Assembly (NCBI GenBank): GCA_023957015.1
Contig: JAMLHR010000002.1
Location: forward strand, 1-64,000
Direction: 5' to 3'
Source: Thermomicrobiales bacterium
Lineage (GTDB): Bacteria > Chloroflexota > Chloroflexia > Thermomicrobiales > UBA6265
DNA length: 64,000 nucleotides
Position numbers and translations under genes: made by a program. A model generated the notes under the pieces. That model saw only the letters and a list, made by a program, of their open reading frames with translations, searched no databases and was not told the DNA's origin. Shown piece after piece: positions 36,122 through 47,686 of this stretch; positions within the stretch are counted from its first letter, which is position 1, and each line of letters begins with the position of its first letter.

Positions 36122-37864
36122 CTACTCAACCGGTGGCAACAGATCTCGATTTACCGCGACCTCGGCGTCGATGCGAACCGGTGTGGAGCCACTCCACGGA
36201 CCCTGCCGCGTTCCCACCAACCACTCCTTGCGCGCATAGGCCGGGTTCCAGAACCCTATTGGGATGATGACGGCGTTCCTAAGCATCAGGGCTTCAGCTT
36301 CGGCATAGGCGGCATTGCGTTCACCCTCATCCAGAGCGACGCGGGCCACCGCAACCCTCTCATCGAACGTGGTTGCGTCGGCACCCGGAGTGTAGTCGCC
36401 GCTGTCCTCGAGACCAGGCGTCCAGTTGAACCAGCCTGCATTGAAGGCGCTGTCCTGGGCGGCGATCTCCAGCAGCGACGGTACGTTCGTGTCGATCTGC
36501 CATTGCACCAGCTGCATTTGCAGACCGCCAGCATCCTGACGAGCAGCAGTGATCTGCTCGGCCGTGAGTGCAGTATCGTGCGTGATGATCAATCCGGTGG
36601 CATCGGTAATCATCGTTACCAACTGTGCGACTCGCTCCATCTCTTCTGATGTCGCGGTCGCAGGCTGATAGAGGATGATCTCGCTCTCATTGGCGGCGGC
36701 ATCGAATCCCGCCTCGCTGAGGAGTCCGGCGACATCGTCATCGTAGGCGTCAGTAAGTGCCTCGTAGTTCGCAATCTTCGCGAGTACCGGCGGTGTGAAG
36801 CTTTGCGCGGGTACGTAGGTGTCCTGTTGGATATCGTTTGCCCATGTCTCGCGATTGATGGCGGCAGCAACGGCGCGACGAACGCGGACATCGTTGAATG
36901 GTGGCTGGTTGAAATCCAACGCCAACGCATAAACAGAGTTTTGCGTCTCAAACCGCAACAGCGAGGATCGTAGCGGATCGTCCTCCGCCAGTCCGGCGAT
37001 GGCACTGGGTGGCATATCCGCCACCGCGATCTCATCGTTTTGGAACCACTCCAATATCTGCTGGTCTGTGTTGCCGGAGGGAGCGATGCGCCACAGTATC
37101 TCACCGATATCCGCGGACTTCTCGCTCCAGTGGTACGGATTCGGTGTCATCCGAATCTCTGCATCCGTGACTTCCGCGATGATCCACGGGCCGGAGCACG
37201 CTTGCGCCAATTCTACCGGGTTCTCCGCGGCACCGAACTGGGGGTGGACGACTGCAAATCCGAACGTCGCCAGATAGCTCGGAAAATAGGCGAGCGGTGA
37301 GGTAAGTGTGATCTGGAGTGTGCGCTCGTCGATTGCTTCCACGGCCAGCGAAACGTTCTCGCCCTGTATCCGCTCGGTGGCACCGACGATCTGTTCGAAA
37401 TAGGTGTACATCGGGGTAAGTTCAGCGGCGTTCAATGCCCGATGCCAGCTATCGATGACATGTTGGCTGGTGATTGGTGTGCCATCGGCGAAGGCAATCC
37501 CCTCGCGTAGGGTTGCTGTCCACACCGAGCCTTCCTCGTTCGGTTCAACGCTTTCGGCCAGATCGGCTTGCACGGCACCGTTTTCATCGAAACGCAGCAA
37601 GCCACTCCAGGCATAGGGCAACATCACCCAGAACGGACCCCAGTTAACGCTGCGATGGGGATCGACAGTTACCGGCTGACCGAAGGCATTGAAGGGCAGC
37701 GTCAAGGTTAGGTCGGCGGTCTCGGGGATTCCTGGTGCGGTTGATTGTGCGGTGGCCCGAACAGCACCGGCACTCACGGCAGCTGCTGCCGTGAGTGCTG
37801 AGAGACGAACGAAGTCACGTCGACTATGGGCGAAGTGAATCAGGTCAGAGGCGGAAGAAGTCAC
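36122..37864 (-). CDS. Family 5 (peptide-type) ABC transporter substrate-binding protein
   Basis: This 580-residue exported protein has a twin-arginine signal (HSRRDFVRLSALTAAAAVSA, then RATAQ). The SBP_bac_5 body includes PYAWSGLLRFDENGAV, DGTPITSQHVIDSWHRAL and FNDVRVRRAVAAAINRE. These are the usual landmarks of oligopeptide- and nickel-binding proteins. GTG at 37862-37864 is the start, with GAGGAG seven bases upstream. No permease or ATPase gene is adjacent, so it is an orphan component here. An aminopeptidase gene lies directly upstream on the same strand, which hints at peptide use. Confidence 0.9.
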   Translation of the reverse strand: MTSSASDLIHFAHSRRDFVRLSALTAAAAVSAGAVRATAQSTAPGIPETADLTLTLPFNAFGQPVTVDPHRSVNWGPFWVMLPYAWSGLLRFDENGAVQADLAESVEPNEEGSVWTATLREGIAFADGTPITSQHVIDSWHRALNAAELTPMYTYFEQIVGATERIQGENVSLAVEAIDERTLQITLTSPLAYFPSYLATFGFAVVHPQFGAAENPVELAQACSGPWIIAEVTDAEIRMTPNPYHWSEKSADIGEILWRIAPSGNTDQQILEWFQNDEIAVADMPPSAIAGLAEDDPLRSSLLRFETQNSVYALALDFNQPPFNDVRVRRAVAAAINRETWANDIQQDTYVPAQSFTPPVLAKIANYEALTDAYDDDVAGLLSEAGFDAAANESEIILYQPATATSEEMERVAQLVTMITDATGLIITHDTALTAEQITAARQDAGGLQMQLVQWQIDTNVPSLLEIAAQDSAFNAGWFNWTPGLEDSGDYTPGADATTFDERVAVARVALDEGERNAAYAEAEALMLRNAVIIPIGFWNPAYARKEWLVGTRQGPWSGSTPVRIDAEVAVNRDLLPPVE

Positions 37865-37942
37865 GGTCGGTCTCCTCGCAGCGTTGCTGGTGGCGATTCT
37901 GTCTACGAATAGAAACGCCGCATGTCGCTGATTGGTTACACC

Positions 37943-38995
37943 TTACCCGATTCCGTACCCATAGTCTCTCGTTCCGGCCTCGCGCAGGAATTGTGCGACG
38001 AGATCGACGCAGGCCTGAATATCTGATTTCGCGCACATCTCATTCACGCTGTGCACATAGCGGGAGGGGATGGAGACGGTGCAGGTGAAGGACCCCGCTG
38101 CGGCTCGCTGGAAGGCACCGGCATCGGTGCCACCTCGCGGGAGTACCTCAAGCTGGAACGGGATGTCGTTTTGCTCTGCGATCTCCTGCAGGTGAGCGAT
38201 CAGCTTGCGATTCGGGAGTTGGGAGCTATCGAATACCTTGATAGCTGCACCGTTGCCCAGTTTAGTCACGGCCGCATCCGTCGGCATTCCGGGAATGTCA
38301 CCGGCGATGGTCGTATCCAGCGCGATCGTGATGTCTGGCTGCACGCCGTAACCCGCAGTTGTGGCTCCGCGAAGTCCCACTTCTTCCTGCACCGCCGCGA
38401 CCGGGATAACCGTTGCATTCACCTTCCCGACCGCCTTGATCGCTTCGATCATGACGTAGCAACCGATGCGGTCATCGAGGCACTTGCTGACGACCATATC
38501 GCCCATCTCCTCGAACTCGCGTCGCATCGTCACCATATCGCCGATCTGTACCTGATCCTTGACATCGTCTGCCTTTATACCGAGATCGACGAAGAAATCC
38601 TGCAGATCAAGCTCCTTCTTGTCGTTCGGCCCCAGGAGGTGGATCGGCTTTACACCTGGCATAAGGGTGCCATTGAGCACGCCATGCTTGCGTGTGTGAA
38701 CAGCCACGCGTTGTGCCACCAGTGTGCGCGGATCGAATCCTCCCACCGGTTGGAGGCGAACATATCCACTCTCTTCAATGAATCGGACGATGAAACCGAT
38801 CTCATCCATATGGGCGGTGACGACGACGGTTGGTCCGCCAGTGCCCTCAATCGTGCCGATGAGATTCCCCATCGCATCGGTGCGGAGCCCGGAGGTGAGG
38901 GGCTTGAGCTCCTCGGCGATGATGTCTCGCACTTCGTCCTCGCAGCCGCCGATGCCATTTGCCTGAGTTAGCTTTCGCATGAGTTCGATGTTCAC
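37943..38995 (-). CDS. M42-family aminopeptidase (glutamyl aminopeptidase/endoglucanase-like)
   Basis: This 350-residue metallo-aminopeptidase has VVVTAHMDEIGFIVR (first metal His/Asp), LDDRIGCYVMIEAI (bridging Asp), VAAVQEEVGLRGA (catalytic and metal Glu pair) and IALDTTIAGDIPG (third metal Asp). The order and length match M42 enzymes, which form large tetrahedral assemblies and trim peptides. GTG at 38993-38995 is chosen because AAAGGAG lies nine bases before it. Longer in-frame starts run into the terminator of the upstream gene. Confidence 0.92.
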   Translation of the reverse strand: MNIELMRKLTQANGIGGCEDEVRDIIAEELKPLTSGLRTDAMGNLIGTIEGTGGPTVVVTAHMDEIGFIVRFIEESGYVRLQPVGGFDPRTLVAQRVAVHTRKHGVLNGTLMPGVKPIHLLGPNDKKELDLQDFFVDLGIKADDVKDQVQIGDMVTMRREFEEMGDMVVSKCLDDRIGCYVMIEAIKAVGKVNATVIPVAAVQEEVGLRGATTAGYGVQPDITIALDTTIAGDIPGMPTDAAVTKLGNGAAIKVFDSSQLPNRKLIAHLQEIAEQNDIPFQLEVLPRGGTDAGAFQRAAAGSFTCTVSIPSRYVHSVNEMCAKSDIQACVDLVAQFLREAGTRDYGYGIG

Positions 38996-39026
38996 TGCCT
39001 GATGCTCCTTTGTTGGTGAAAACGCC

Positions 39027-39058
39027 ACAGGCATGGTAACAAACGTCACCATGCCTGT
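39027..39058 (-). terminator. Terminator of the DUF3352/excalibur gene
   Basis: ACAGGCATGGT (39027-39037) and ACCATGCCTGT (39048-39058) form a perfect 11-bp stem. A short T-run (complement of 39019-39022) follows a few bases later on the minus strand. It lies 28 bases after the stop codon at 39087. Confidence 0.65.
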
Positions 39059-39086
39059 CGCCCATATTAGGGATGAAGTCTGCGAG

Positions 39087-41027
39087 CTATTCTCCGATCA
39101 GGAGAATACCGCTGACCCACATCGCGTCGCTGTCAACCCATGTGACCGTACCGGCCGCAGGAATGTGCACCATATCACCGACGCTCTCAGGCGTCGATTC
39201 CGGTGCCATGGACTCCGCGAAGTAGTCCTCACATGCCATGCCGTCGTAGTCGAGATCGAGCAACCAGTTGGTGAACGGATCCTCGTCGTAGAAGACCTGA
39301 GCCTCTTCCTGAGTGGCGAACTCGCCACAGGAGGCGTCGTTATCCAACGTGCTGAACGAGGAGTTCAACTGCATCACCATCACGTCCAGCAGCGGCATCA
39401 CCTGACCCTCGATATTGAGGTAGCTTACCGAGACCACATTGTCAGATGGAAGAGCGTCAAGCACCGCGTTGAAGTTCGCATCGTCGGCCAGCTTCGGCTC
39501 ATCGGCGGAGAGATATCGATCAACAGCGCCATTGACGCTAATAATGAGTTCGCCATCAATCACACCGTATTCGATGACCACAGGTGCTGCGGGATTCTCA
39601 TCGATGGTGAGGACCTGCAGTGTACCGCCCTCAACTGCTCGCTCGCTCTGGGTGTAGCTACCCTCGGCGCCCATCTGGGTCAGCAGATCGGTGACGGTGG
39701 CTACGGTCTGCTCAAGCGTGGCCGGATCGGACGTCCCGGAAACGAACAGGACTTCTGGACTGACCTCGAATGTCTCAGGATCCAGACCCGGAATCGAGAC
39801 CGAGACTGCCCACTCACCATCAAGCTTCTGCAGCAGATCGGTGTCAGGATTGAAACCGAGCATGGGCTCCATGCTGGCCCAGATTTCCTCTGTTGTCGGC
39901 ATCGCTACCGGTGTGGACTCGTCGTAGGTGGTCATACCCATAACGATGCCACCCAGGAAGCCTGCCAGCATATCGCTGATACCTGTGCTGTAGAGATCGT
40001 TCGCGTTGGCGAATGTCATCACATCGGCTGGGAACGCGTTCGCCATCGAAGGCGTGAAGCCTTCGGAAGCGCTCAACAGGGAAGGATCGTTCGGTACGAA
40101 GACACTATCGAAGTGGAAACCCGCATCCGAGGCGTAGATCGCATAGCCGAGGTGACCCGTCATGGAGTCGATATCGGCCATATCCACCAGATCTGCGAAG
40201 GAAGGATCGGCCATTGCTGCCGCAACCATCGCATCGAGATTCATGTAACCGAAGATCAGATTGTCCGTGCCGAGCTTGTCGGCGACGGCGCTGAATCCGT
40301 CCTCAGATGCGAGGCTGGGGGTTGTGCCCTGAATGGTATCGATGATCGGCTCGATATCGCTCATGCGAGGCGCGATGATCACAATGCCGTCAACAGCGGC
40401 TGTGGCGGTGCCAGCTCCGGAGCCGTCGGCATATTCCATGTACGTAATGGTGACGCCGTTGTACTCAGCAGTCTGCACCTCAACGCCACCGTTTTGAGCG
40501 TCATTGGTGGTGATGTCGACGAACTGCTGGGCGATCGCATCCGGATCATCAGGAGCGATCAGGATTGCCAGACCCTCGGGGACATCCGGCAGTTGCGCGG
40601 TCTCCAGGTCACTGGCCATGTCCATTGTGGATGCGGTGATATCGGTGGAGGAGTAGGAGACCAGCGCTTCGGCATCGGTAAACACCATCGCGGCGGTGCC
40701 GGTGATGCTCAGCTGCTCGGCGCTCTCACCGAGTTCGTCAACTGTGGATCCGGTTTCCTGCTCCGCGATCTGATTCAGGCCAGCGCGGTCGATAAGCTCG
40801 TAGGTCTTGGCCCACTGATCTGAATCCTGATTCAGATCAATCTCGTTGTACATCACCGTGCCCGCAGGTACGGCATCCGCCAGCGAATGGTTAGTCCCCT
40901 GCGCGGAAACGCGATTCAGATTGGCGATCGAAGCGAATCCGCTCGCCAGAATCAATGCGACCACAGCGAGGGTCATCAGCAAACGGAAACGTGTGGGTAA
41001 TGGATATACCCGCGATGACGCTGTCAT
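39087..41027 (-). CDS. Exported DUF3352-like protein with C-terminal excalibur domain
   Basis: This 646-residue protein has an N-terminal membrane segment or uncleaved signal (FRLLMTLAVVALILASGFA), then a long acidic ectodomain resembling DUF3352 proteins (ADAVPAGTVMYNEIDLNQD opening, repeated LPDVPEGLAILIAP and PSDNVVSVSYLN-like segments). Near residues 555-595 is an excalibur calcium-binding motif (SCGEFATQEEAQVFYDED, then LDYDGMACEDYF). The composition is low in basic residues. GGAG five bases before ATG at 41025-41027 fixes the start. Function is unknown; excalibur domains are usually extracellular. Confidence 0.8.
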   Translation of the reverse strand: MTASSRVYPLPTRFRLLMTLAVVALILASGFASIANLNRVSAQGTNHSLADAVPAGTVMYNEIDLNQDSDQWAKTYELIDRAGLNQIAEQETGSTVDELGESAEQLSITGTAAMVFTDAEALVSYSSTDITASTMDMASDLETAQLPDVPEGLAILIAPDDPDAIAQQFVDITTNDAQNGGVEVQTAEYNGVTITYMEYADGSGAGTATAAVDGIVIIAPRMSDIEPIIDTIQGTTPSLASEDGFSAVADKLGTDNLIFGYMNLDAMVAAAMADPSFADLVDMADIDSMTGHLGYAIYASDAGFHFDSVFVPNDPSLLSASEGFTPSMANAFPADVMTFANANDLYSTGISDMLAGFLGGIVMGMTTYDESTPVAMPTTEEIWASMEPMLGFNPDTDLLQKLDGEWAVSVSIPGLDPETFEVSPEVLFVSGTSDPATLEQTVATVTDLLTQMGAEGSYTQSERAVEGGTLQVLTIDENPAAPVVIEYGVIDGELIISVNGAVDRYLSADEPKLADDANFNAVLDALPSDNVVSVSYLNIEGQVMPLLDVMVMQLNSSFSTLDNDASCGEFATQEEAQVFYDEDPFTNWLLDLDYDGMACEDYFAESMAPESTPESVGDMVHIPAAGTVTWVDSDAMWVSGILLIGE

Positions 41028-41131
41028 TTCGACTCCTTGTCCGTAGATACCGCTTCCCCTCAATTACGGAGACGAGGCGGTGTCAGGCTCAACAACTGAT
41101 GAACTCAATGCGGAATACGCACGAGAACCGG

Positions 41132-41269
41132 TTATTCGTTGGACGTATGTTTGTCGAACATGGTTCCGAGCGAGAACACAATTGGGAATAGCGCAGCCAC
41201 CAACACGATGACGATTGCGATAGCACCAAATGTAATTGCCGCCTGAATCAATCCAATCAGGAAGTCCAT
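41132..41269 (-). CDS. 45-residue single-pass membrane protein
   Basis: An ATG at 41267-41269 opens a 45-codon frame ending at TAA 41132-41134. The product starts MDFLIGLIQAAITFG, continues with a strongly hydrophobic helix (AIAIVIVLVAALFPIVFS) and ends in a polar tail DKHTSNE. GGTGA lies before the start. It sits between the clpB terminator and the DUF3352-type gene, on the same strand. I do not recognise a family; the composition is that of a genuine small membrane protein rather than chance reading frame. Confidence 0.6.
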   Translation of the reverse strand: MDFLIGLIQAAITFGAIAIVIVLVAALFPIVFSLGTMFDKHTSNE

Positions 41270-41370
41270 ACCAGTTCACCCAGTCCTTGAGCCACCTGAC
41301 CCGAATCTGAATCGGGTATGCCCCGATTGTAGAGTTCACCATCAGCGTGGTTGTCACAAATCAACGTCAA

Positions 41371-41401
41371 AGGTGCGGCGGGTGTGTAACCCACCGCACC
41401 T
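41371..41401 (-). terminator. Terminator after clpB
   Basis: AGGTGCGG (41371-41378) pairs with CCGCACCT (41394-41401), and the stem continues through GGGT/ACCC around a short loop with one mismatch. Modestly T-rich sequence follows on the minus strand. It begins 13 bases after the clpB stop. Confidence 0.6.
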
Positions 41402-41413
41402 CTATTATGCCGC

Positions 41414-44023
<2,610 letters not shown>

Positions 44024-44076
44024 TTCGTCTCCTGGTGTGTGTTTCAATGGAGTAAGGTGAACACCACGACAACGGA

Positions 44077-44448
44077 TTACGTGCTCTGCTTGCGGATCTC
44101 TTCTTGATCGATATGACCTAGCATGGCAAGCATGGAGCTGAGTTCGTCGTGAATCTTCTTGGTGGTTTTGTCATTGGTATCCAGTTTGTCTCGCAGCTTC
44201 AGCAGTTCACGTGTGAGTTCCAAAGCCATCTGGACACCAGCCAGATTCATGCTGCGTTCCTCCACCAGGTATTTCACCTGCCGGAGTCGTTCGATATCCT
44301 GATCGGAATAAAGTCGCAAATTGCCTGAGGTTCGGGATGGGGCGATCAACCCTTCTCGTTCATACTTACGGAGTGTTTGCGGATGCATCTCGACAAGGCG
44401 CGCCGCCACGCTGATAACAAAAAGCGGTTCGGAAAATCGTTGGGGCAC
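44077..44448 (-). CDS. hspR: HspR-like MerR-family heat-shock repressor
   Basis: This 123-residue MerR-type regulator has a winged-helix motif ([20 protein letters not shown], then [20 protein letters not shown]) matching HspR, including the HPQTLRxYExxGL segment. A short helical C-terminus follows ([19 protein letters not shown]). GTG at 44446-44448 is the start, since GGAGGTG lies five bases upstream; the longer frame to 44544 would cross the promoter. HspR represses clpB or dnaK operons with help from DnaK. Here it directly precedes clpB and lies downstream of a HAIR-like operator, so it should regulate itself. Confidence 0.88.
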   Translation of the reverse strand: MPQRFSEPLFVISVAARLVEMHPQTLRKYEREGLIAPSRTSGNLRLYSDQDIERLRQVKYLVEERSMNLAGVQMALELTRELLKLRDKLDTNDKTTKKIHDELSSMLAMLGHIDQEEIRKQST

Positions 44449-44479
44449 GGGTTCACCTCCAATATCTGTGCTTACTGGA

Positions 44480-44508
44480 ATCATACACATTGATACGGTT
44501 CGTGTCAA
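44480..44508 (-). promoter_or_regulatory. Sigma-A promoter with HAIR-like operator for hspR-clpB
   Basis: On the minus strand TTGACA (complement of 44503-44508) and TATGAT (complement of 44480-44485) are separated by exactly 17 bases, close to consensus. The -35 lies inside an inverted repeat, TTGACAC-N5-GTATCAA (complement of 44490-44508). Its TTGA-N11-TCAA geometry equals that of the HspR-associated inverted repeat. HspR bound there would block RNA polymerase. Confidence 0.75.
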
Positions 44509-44530
44509 CAATACGGAGAAGGAGACGTCA

Positions 44531-45205
44531 ATGACTGATCGCATATACGGCCATCGCGGTGCACCGGCCGAGCTTCCGGAAAATACGTTGGCTGGATTCG
44601 CCCGCGCGAAGGAACTCGGCGTCTATGGCATCGAGTTGGACGTGCATTTGAGTAAGGACGGTGTCTGTGTGGTTTGTCACGATGAGACACTTGATCGCAC
44701 CACCAACGCGACTGGCGCTATCAGTGACTACACCGTTGCGGAACTCCGCCAGGTAGATGCAGGCCATGGCGAGTATGTACCGACGCTGGCCGAGGTGCTG
44801 TCGCTGGTGGGCGATTCAATGCATGTCGATATCGAAGTGAAGGCGAATGCGGCCGGTGCGGCAGTGCTGGAGGAAGTGAAGAAGGTGGATGGACTCCGCT
44901 GGCTGGTGAGTTCGTTCGACTGGGATGTTCTGCGTTACGTGCGTAGCCAGGATGCCAGTGCCGACCTCTGGGTATTGACACCGGGAGCCTCTGAAGACGC
45001 AATACAGGTTTTCCGTGATCTGGATGCCAAAGCGCTCGCCATCTGGGAGAAGGGGATGGATGCCGATATCGCCGCGTTCCTGGCCGAGCAGGGCATACCG
45101 TGGTGGCCATGGACGGTCAATGATCCCGCGCAGGCTCGGCAGTTTCTGAGCTGGGGCGCTATCGGTATTTGCACGGATAATCCAGCCATGATTCTGCCCG
45201 AGTAA
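44531..45205 (+). CDS. Glycerophosphodiester phosphodiesterase
   Basis: This 224-residue GDPD-family protein hydrolyses glycerophosphodiesters to glycerol-3-phosphate and alcohols. It shows IYGHRGAPAELPENTLAGF (catalytic His and Arg-Gly, with the metal-site Glu in PENT), IELDVHLSKDG (metal Glu and Asp), VVCHDETLDRTTN (second catalytic His) and DIEVK. The C-terminal WTVND segment is typical. No signal peptide, so it is cytoplasmic. ATG at 44531 follows AAGGAG. It is divergent from hspR with the operator between them. Confidence 0.92.
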   Translation: MTDRIYGHRGAPAELPENTLAGFARAKELGVYGIELDVHLSKDGVCVVCHDETLDRTTNATGAISDYTVAELRQVDAGHGEYVPTLAEVLSLVGDSMHVDIEVKANAAGAAVLEEVKKVDGLRWLVSSFDWDVLRYVRSQDASADLWVLTPGASEDAIQVFRDLDAKALAIWEKGMDADIAAFLAEQGIPWWPWTVNDPAQARQFLSWGAIGICTDNPAMILPE

Positions 45206-45297
45206 CGGGGAGCACGCGTGCTACACTGCCCATTGAGATTGATTGGAACTGACGGCCACATATGGGCGGCGGAAAGGGTATGACCAGGTGAATCTCC

Positions 45298-45948
45298 GTG
45301 GCTAACGCGATCACCATTGGTCGGCTCGTGCTGCTGTTCGTGGTGGTGTATCTGATCTACCACGGCAGCGTGCAGGTGATCACGCTGTGCATGCTGCTCC
45401 TGCTGCTTGTCATCGCCGCCGATGGTATCGATGGCTGGGTGGCGCGCAAGCGAAACGAGACCAGCACCTTCGGCGCCGTTTTTGATATCGCTGGCGACCG
45501 CATCGTGGAAAACACCCTCTGGATCGTGTTCTCTGATCTGAGTCTGATTCCGGTATGGGTTCCGATCCTGGTGATCAGCCGCGGGTTTATCGTTGATGGT
45601 CTAAGAGCGCTGTCCATGCAGGAAGGTATGACCGCGTTCGGCGAGAAGAACATGATGCGGTCCCCACTGACAACGTGGCTGACGGCTGGACGATTCATGC
45701 GTGGGTTCTTTGGGTATGCCAAGGCGCTGGCATTTGTCTTCCTGTGCGGATTGCAAGCGTGGGAGCATCACGATACTACCGATACATTCCTGGGTAGTCT
45801 TTACAGTATGGACTGGTATCGTTATCTCGGTTGGACGCTGGTGTGGCTGGCAGTGGCCCTAACCGTGATTCGAGGTATTCCCGTTATTGTCGATGGTTTG
45901 GTGTATGTTCGCGAACTGGATAGTCGCAAGAAGAACGGCGTCGCCTAA
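45298..45948 (+). CDS. CDP-alcohol phosphatidyltransferase (PgsA-like)
   Basis: This 216-residue membrane enzyme has the CDP-alcohol phosphotransferase signature in DGIDGWVARKRNETSTFGAV followed by FDIAGDR, which gives the four metal-binding Asp residues (D-G-x-x-A-R-x8-G-x3-D-x3-D). Several hydrophobic helices surround it. The acceptor could be glycerol-3-phosphate or inositol phosphate; the sequence does not decide. GTG at 45298 is the start. An acyltransferase gene follows after 68 bases, as in phospholipid or phosphatidylinositol-mannoside gene pairs. Confidence 0.88.
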   Translation: MANAITIGRLVLLFVVVYLIYHGSVQVITLCMLLLLLVIAADGIDGWVARKRNETSTFGAVFDIAGDRIVENTLWIVFSDLSLIPVWVPILVISRGFIVDGLRALSMQEGMTAFGEKNMMRSPLTTWLTAGRFMRGFFGYAKALAFVFLCGLQAWEHHDTTDTFLGSLYSMDWYRYLGWTLVWLAVALTVIRGIPVIVDGLVYVRELDSRKKNGVA

Positions 45949-46016
45949 ACACCTGTGTATCTGAAGTCATCCTGCTCGAGTTTGAGTTGTGGGTGTCTGG
46001 CCATTGGGGGACCTGC

Positions 46017-47105
46017 GTGAGCACCACAGTGACCAAAAAGCCAACATTCCGTCGCGAGGAGCGCAGCGAGTTTCGCACCTGGCTGGCACATAGCGTTGCC
46101 CGGATTCTCTCCTGGATCGTTTTACTGACGCCATGGCCGGTCCGTGATGCCGTCGCGAATCTGGTCGGAGCGTTCTCTTACCGAACCTCAAAAGGGTATC
46201 GGCGTAACGTTGAGTCAAATGTCAGCACGGTGCTCAACACGACACCTGACGATGTCGAGGTCGCGAGAATTACCCGCTTGATCTTCCGCACCAACGCCCG
46301 GAATTTCTCCGATCTCATGACCCTGGCCTGGAGATCACCCAATTGGCTTCGCAAGAAGTGTCAGGTTACGGTCGGGGGTTGGGAGGTCGTTGATGCAGAA
46401 CTGACCAAGGGGAAGGGCGTGATCTTCGTCTCCGCTCATGTCGGTTGCTTCGATTTCATCGGCCAGACAGTTCAGGCATTTGGATATCCCTTGACGGTTG
46501 TCACGGGTCGCACCACATCACGCTTTGTGTTTGATGGGGTTACCTGGTTACGAGGGCGTCGCGGTGCTCGGATGGTCGAGCCGACTCCTTCAGGTATTCG
46601 CCACGTTATCCGTGCGTTGCGTAATAACGAATGCGCGGTGATCGTTGGTGATCGTGATTTCTTCGAGAACGGTCATGAGGTCGAGTACTTCGGCCACAAG
46701 GCCACGTTGCCTCCTGGAGCAGTCCGTATCGCCCGTGACACCGGCGCAACGATCGTGCCGATATTCACCCGCCGAAACCGAGACAATACGCATCAGATTC
46801 ACATACATCCTGCGATTCAGATCGAGAAGACCAGTGATGTGAATGCTGACGTCGATCGCGGAATGCAGCAGTTGGTGCCGGTGTTGGAGGCGGGTATCCT
46901 GGGTTGTTTGGAGCAATGGGTGATGTTCCAGCGGGTCTGGCCAGAGCTACCTCCAGAATCGATTCGCATCTTCCCCACGGGTTCGCCGCTCGAGAGTCCT
47001 TTGCTGGAGAAGGTCGCCCAGGCGCTACGAGCTCCGCACCCCCAACGGAAAGTGCCCCGCCGAGACAGCGAGGCACCGTATCTTCAGGTCCGAATCAGTC
47101 GATAG
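46017..47105 (+). CDS. LpxL/HtrB-type lipid acyltransferase
   Basis: This 362-residue membrane-associated acyltransferase has the catalytic HxxxxD in [12 protein letters not shown] and the second family block in [19 protein letters not shown], followed by [18 protein letters not shown]. This arrangement is shared by LpxL and by the acyltransferase that acts on phosphatidylinositol mannosides. With a CDP-alcohol phosphatidyltransferase just upstream, a phospholipid or glycolipid acceptor seems more likely than lipid A. GTG at 46017 follows GGGGG. Its 3' end overlaps the tail of the convergent yajQ by 22 bases. Confidence 0.82.
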   Translation: MSTTVTKKPTFRREERSEFRTWLAHSVARILSWIVLLTPWPVRDAVANLVGAFSYRTSKGYRRNVESNVSTVLNTTPDDVEVARITRLIFRTNARNFSDLMTLAWRSPNWLRKKCQVTVGGWEVVDAELTKGKGVIFVSAHVGCFDFIGQTVQAFGYPLTVVTGRTTSRFVFDGVTWLRGRRGARMVEPTPSGIRHVIRALRNNECAVIVGDRDFFENGHEVEYFGHKATLPPGAVRIARDTGATIVPIFTRRNRDNTHQIHIHPAIQIEKTSDVNADVDRGMQQLVPVLEAGILGCLEQWVMFQRVWPELPPESIRIFPTGSPLESPLLEKVAQALRAPHPQRKVPRRDSEAPYLQVRISR

Positions 47106-47591
47106 CGGTAGTTGGTGAACTGCAGCGCGACCGGATAATCCTGTGACTTCAGGTGGGTAATCACGGCCTGGAGATCATCTCGGCTCTTCGCTTGCACACG
47201 GATCGCGTCGCCCTGAATCTGGGCATTAACCTTCTTGAAGTTGTCGCGGATTTCCTTGCTGATCTTCTTGGCGATCTCGTCGAATGCCTTCGCGCAGTTT
47301 CACTACCTGGCGTTTGCGGGCACCGGAGGCATCCTCCTCGGTCTGGTAGTCCAGTATCTTCAGGCTGAGCTTGCGACTGATCATCTTGGACTCCATCACG
47401 TCACGCACGGCGCCAAGCGAGTATTCGCTCTCGGTGTTGATGGTGATGGTGTTCTCCTCCAGGGTGATCTCGGTCTTGGTGTCTTTGAGATCATAACGCT
47501 GCCGAACTTCGCGCTCGGTCTGATCGACCGCGTTCTTGAGTTCCTGGCGGTCAAACTTGGATACCACATCAAATGAACTGTTGGCTGCCAT
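47084..47591 (-). pseudogene. YajQ-family nucleotide-binding protein, frameshifted
   Basis: The frame from ATG 47589-47591 (behind GGGAGGGAG) encodes [18 protein letters not shown] through [10 protein letters not shown], matching the first two thirds of YajQ. From about 47285 the family sequence continues in another frame ([20 protein letters not shown], then [18 protein letters not shown] and QFTNYRY) to TGA at 47084-47086. One extra base near 47280-47286 explains the break. Joined, the protein would be about 168 residues, the normal length. YajQ proteins bind nucleotides or RNA, and some bind cyclic di-GMP. Whether the break is real or a sequencing error cannot be told here. Confidence 0.8.
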
Positions 47592-47686
47592 AGGCTCCCT
47601 CCCTGGGTAGCACGGATGCAAACACCACCAGAGTGTACCAAAATGAACGTTGTGCACTGTGTTGGCGGTGCTGAGGAGTAGAGCCC

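Noticed and set aside
39033-40823. 596-codon open frame opposite the DUF3352-type gene
   Set aside because: The minus-strand frame has a ribosome-binding site, signal peptide, excalibur motif and terminator. The plus-strand frame has none of these and a Cys/His/Arg-rich chance composition.
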